From assembly GCA_905214465.1 (NCBI GenBank), contig CAJMMD010000010.1:1-64000 (forward strand): a DNA stretch of 64,000 nt. Reading direction: 5' to 3'. Position numbers and translations under genes: made by a program. The notes under the pieces were generated by a model. It was not told the origin of the DNA. It ran no database searches and was given only the letters and a program-made list of their open reading frames with translations. Source of the DNA: an uncultured bacterium (GTDB lineage: Bacteria > Actinomycetota > Coriobacteriia > Coriobacteriales > Coriobacteriaceae). Position 1 is the first letter of the stretch. Each line of letters begins with the position of its first letter. Below are positions 61,364 through 64,000 of the stretch, piece by piece.

Positions 61364-61745
61364 ACGGTCCGGATCCTTTCCGCACGGGCTCGTTTTATTC
61401 ACCCAAACGCTAGCACATCGAACGTGGCACAGGCGTGACTTTCGTCCGTCGTCGCCCTTGCCCCTATCCAAACATGTACGTCAGCCTCCAAACATGTCAT
61501 TTTTTGTCGGTTTTGGAGGCTGACGTACACGTTTTGGAGCGGGCCGCACACGATCAAAATTGCGCCCGCATTCCGTCCACCACAAAGTTCGCCGCACTCA
61601 ACAATTTTGAACTTTCTACGCAGTTCATCGGCTAAAAATTACCCTCGGCATACTTACCCGCTGCACGATGTTACTCTAGTTGCATTTGGCTAACTAAGCG
61701 GCTGCCGAGGACCCAGCCCGGCACCGTTACGGCATAGGAGGTTTC
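61364..61745. other. Divergent intergenic region with an inverted repeat
   Basis: No gene seen. It carries the promoters of larC2 (minus) and cydDC (plus) and the inverted repeat described separately; the cydDC-proximal half is AT-rich (AACAATTTTGAACTTTC). Confidence 0.4.
61475..61529. repeat. 18-bp perfect inverted repeat
   Basis: Arms TGTACGTCAGCCTCCAAA (61475-61492) and its exact reverse complement (61512-61529) around 19 bases that include TTTTTT. The CCAAACATGT flank is also repeated on both sides of the left arm. Between the divergent larC2 and cydDC genes. Confidence 0.6.
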
Positions 61746-64000
61746 ATGTTCGAGAAGCGGCTCTTCTCCCTGGTTCCGCAGGCAACGCCCTACATTGTGG
61801 CGAGCGTCCTGTTTAAATGGATCGCGCTGATGGCAAACATCACGGTGATGTGGATCCTCGCGCGCATTCTGGGCGGCATCGTTGCCGGCGGACTGCCGGC
61901 TGCACTCGCCGTCGACGCGCTCGCGCAGGCAACTCCGCCGCTCGCCGGCGCCATCATCGTGCGCGCCGCCGCCATCTATCTGGCGCAGCGTTCCGGTGAC
62001 AAGGCCGCCTTCAAAGCCGTCCGCCGCGTGCGCTCGCTCGTCTACGACAAGCTCACCGCACTCGGCCCCTCCTACACCGAGACCGTCCCCACCGCCGAGG
62101 CCGTCCAGACCAGCGTCGAGGGCGCCACGCAACTCCAGGTGTACTTTGGCGGCTACCTGCCGCAGCTCTTCTTTGCGGGCTTGGCACCCATCACGCTGTT
62201 TGTACTGCTCGTGGGCCAGGCGGGTCTTCCCGCCGCGCTGCTGCTCGCCTGCGTTCCGGTCATCCCCGTCTCCATCATGATGGTCATGCGCAACGCCAAA
62301 AAGATCGGTGCCGAGTACTGGGGCAGCTATGTCGATCTGGGCGGCATGTTCCTGGAGGCCGTGCAGGGTCTCACCACCCTTAAGGTCTACCAGGCCGATC
62401 GCAGCTGGCACGAGCGCATCAACGCAGAGTCCGAGCGTTTCCGCACAGCGACCATGCGCCTGCTGGTGATGCAGCTGCGCTCCATTTGCGTTATGGACCT
62501 GGTCGTCTATATGGGCGCCGCGCTCGGCATTATCGTAGCCGCGCTGCAGCTCGCCACGGGCAAGATTGGCTTTGAGGCTGCCTTCCTCATCGTCTTTCTG
62601 TCGCAGGAGTTCTTTTTGCCCATGCGCCGCCTGGGATCGCTGTTCCACACGGCCATGAACGGCATGGCCGCCTCGCGCCGCATGTTTGGCATTTTGGATA
62701 CGCCCGAGCCCGAGCGCGGCGATGTTGAGCTTGACGGTCGCGGCGATATCGAGCTCGCGGGCGTGAGCTATGCATACGGCAACCGCACGGTGCTGGACAG
62801 CGCCAGCGCGACCATTGCGCACGGCTCGCTCGTGGCACTCGTGGGCGAAAGCGGCGGCGGCAAGTCCACGCTCGCGGGGATTATCGCGGGCCGCAAGGGT
62901 GCCTACCGTGGCAGCGTTCGCATTGGCGGCGTCGAGCTGCGCGATGCCACGGCCGCCTCACTCATGCGTGCCGTCACCCTGGTGCCCACCAACGGCTACC
63001 TGTTTGCCGGCACCCTGCGCGACAACCTGCTGCTCGCCCAGCCCAACGCCACCGACGCCGAGCTTTTGCGCGCGCTCGGCCGCACGCGCGTGGCGGCCTT
63101 TGTGCAGGCCAACGGCGGGCTCGACATGGTGATTAACGAGGGCGGCACCAACCTTTCGGGTGGCCAGCGCCAGCGCGTGTGCATGGCACGCGCCCTGCTG
63201 CACGACTCGCCGATCTATGTGTTTGACGAGGCGACGAGCAACGTCGATGCCACAAGCGAAGCCGCAATCGGCGAGGTCATTGCATCGCTCGCCGGCGAGC
63301 ACACCGTAATCGTGGTGGCGCATCGCCTGTCGACAATCGTGGACGCCGATCAGATTCTGGTGCTGGAGCGCGGTCGCATTGCCGAGCGCGGCACCCATGA
63401 TGAGCTCCTGTCGGACGCGGGCGCCTATGCGCGCATGTGGAACAGCCAGGAGCAGCTCTCGGCATATGCGTATGCGGAGGATGATGCCGAGGATGCCGGC
63501 GCGGTTGAGGCTGTTGGCGGCAGTACTGCCCGTACCGATGGCCTCAACGGTGCTAGCTCGTCTTCCGCTGCCGCGGCGCCTGACTCCGGCCGCGCCCGTC
63601 GCTCGGCGCCGTCCATCATATGGCGCATGATGGGGCTCGTCCGACCGCTTGCCGGCTGGCTTGTGCTAGCCGTCGCGCTGGGCAGCATTGGTATGCTCAC
63701 CGCCGCGTTCGTGCCGGCCTTTGGCGCCCTTGGCCTTATGGCCGCGCTGGGCCGCAACGCCTTGGGGCTTGGTCTGATCGCAGCATGCGCGGCCTGTGCC
63801 GCCTGCGGCATCGCACGCGGGCCGCTCCACTACGGCGAGCAGCTCTGCAACCATTACATCGCGTTTCGCCTGCTCGCGCACATTCGCGACCTGGTGTTTG
63901 GCGCCCTGCGCCAGCTCGCCCCCGCCAAGCTCGAGGGCCGCGGCAAGGGCGAGCTCGTGAGCCTGGTCACCTCGGATATCGAGCTGCTCGAGGTCTTCTA
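61746..64000 (+). CDS. Fused ABC exporter, CydDC-like (5' part, runs off the window)
   Basis: At least 751 residues with no stop before the window ends. First half: six membrane segments (about 15-300; start MFEKRLFSLVPQATPYIVA) and an ATPase with Walker A VGESGGGKST (about 366), LSGGQRQR (about 471), Walker B IYVFDEATS and VAHRLS. After an acidic/Ala-Ser linker (about 575-620) a second membrane domain begins (IIWRMMGLVRPLAGWLVLA). One polypeptide with two half-transporters fits the fused CydDC/thiol-exporter class that supports cytochrome bd assembly. AGGAGG precedes the ATG. Without the rest, the transported compound cannot be fixed. Confidence 0.88.
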   Translation, partial: MFEKRLFSLVPQATPYIVASVLFKWIALMANITVMWILARILGGIVAGGLPAALAVDALAQATPPLAGAIIVRAAAIYLAQRSGDKAAFKAVRRVRSLVYDKLTALGPSYTETVPTAEAVQTSVEGATQLQVYFGGYLPQLFFAGLAPITLFVLLVGQAGLPAALLLACVPVIPVSIMMVMRNAKKIGAEYWGSYVDLGGMFLEAVQGLTTLKVYQADRSWHERINAESERFRTATMRLLVMQLRSICVMDLVVYMGAALGIIVAALQLATGKIGFEAAFLIVFLSQEFFLPMRRLGSLFHTAMNGMAASRRMFGILDTPEPERGDVELDGRGDIELAGVSYAYGNRTVLDSASATIAHGSLVALVGESGGGKSTLAGIIAGRKGAYRGSVRIGGVELRDATAASLMRAVTLVPTNGYLFAGTLRDNLLLAQPNATDAELLRALGRTRVAAFVQANGGLDMVINEGGTNLSGGQRQRVCMARALLHDSPIYVFDEATSNVDATSEAAIGEVIASLAGEHTVIVVAHRLSTIVDADQILVLERGRIAERGTHDELLSDAGAYARMWNSQEQLSAYAYAEDDAEDAGAVEAVGGSTARTDGLNGASSSSAAAAPDSGRARRSAPSIIWRMMGLVRPLAGWLVLAVALGSIGMLTAAFVPAFGALGLMAALGRNALGLGLIAACAACAACGIARGPLHYGEQLCNHYIAFRLLAHIRDLVFGALRQLAPAKLEGRGKGELVSLVTSDIELLEVF

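Noticed and set aside
61671..62822. 383-codon minus-strand frame over the ABC exporter
   Set aside because: Antisense; the plus strand encodes a clear ABC membrane domain with a ribosome site.

Overview
The window looks like a high-GC actinobacterial chromosome, most likely a gut Coriobacteriia of the Collinsella type. This is inferred, not tested, from the codon bias, the GC-rich third positions that give long antisense shadow frames, the housekeeping gene set, the MPATG-type wall-anchored surface protein and leaderless-looking promoters. The first 21 kb and the last 13 kb are ordinary chromosome.

Left part (1-21.6 kb): PcrA/UvrD helicase, undecaprenyl-diphosphatase UppP, a universal stress protein, a BceS-like two-component pair without its ABC transporter, an unrecognised protein, PurH, a GNAT acetyltransferase, a DUF2207 membrane protein, GluQ-like synthetase, a DUF1778/GNAT toxin-antitoxin pair whose operator fills its promoter spacer, three tandem calcineurin-like phosphoesterases, a small anchored protein, and a large coiled-coil CAP-domain surface protein. 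Several intergenic repeats occur here, including one MITE-like element (about 10.72-10.96 kb).

Middle part (about 21.6-50.9 kb): an accessory, defence-like island. A minus-strand operon (30.8 to 22.0 kb) encodes two membrane proteins, a ClpX-like AAA+ ATPase that keeps a VGF ClpP-docking loop, a giant SF2 helicase with a C-terminal PD-(D/E)XK-like motif, and a 631-residue protein of unknown fold. A second minus-strand operon (47.5 to 43.4 kb) encodes an unknown protein, a VirD4/TraG-like ATPase with no membrane segments, a complete ClpP paralog, and another unknown. Each operon is flanked on its upstream side by a plus-strand gene for a degenerate HsdM/HsdS-like fusion protein. Between the two lie a LlaJI-like restriction system (m5C methyltransferase, McrB-like GTPase, McrC/LlaJI-like subunit), membrane and unknown proteins, a zinc-ribbon protein of low GC and a DUF4357 remnant. 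An AbiE toxin-antitoxin pair closes the island. No integrase, relaxase, VirB4 or transposase was seen. The dedicated ClpX/ClpP pair plus soluble VirD4-like ATPase plus helicase-nuclease is the best candidate for an undescribed system.

Right part (50.9-64 kb): DUF4342 protein with an OmpR/EnvZ-type two-component pair, a VOC protein with an orphan PTS IIB, a TPR-like protein, tRNA-Leu(UAA), Ppx/GppA, a DivIC/FtsB-like protein, enolase, MazG, a YfcE-like phosphodiesterase, an orphan LarC C-terminal domain and the 5' part of a CydDC-like fused ABC exporter that runs off the window. Two copies of an approximately 180-bp palindromic element (50.94 and 54.00 kb) bracket the DUF4342/two-component operon.
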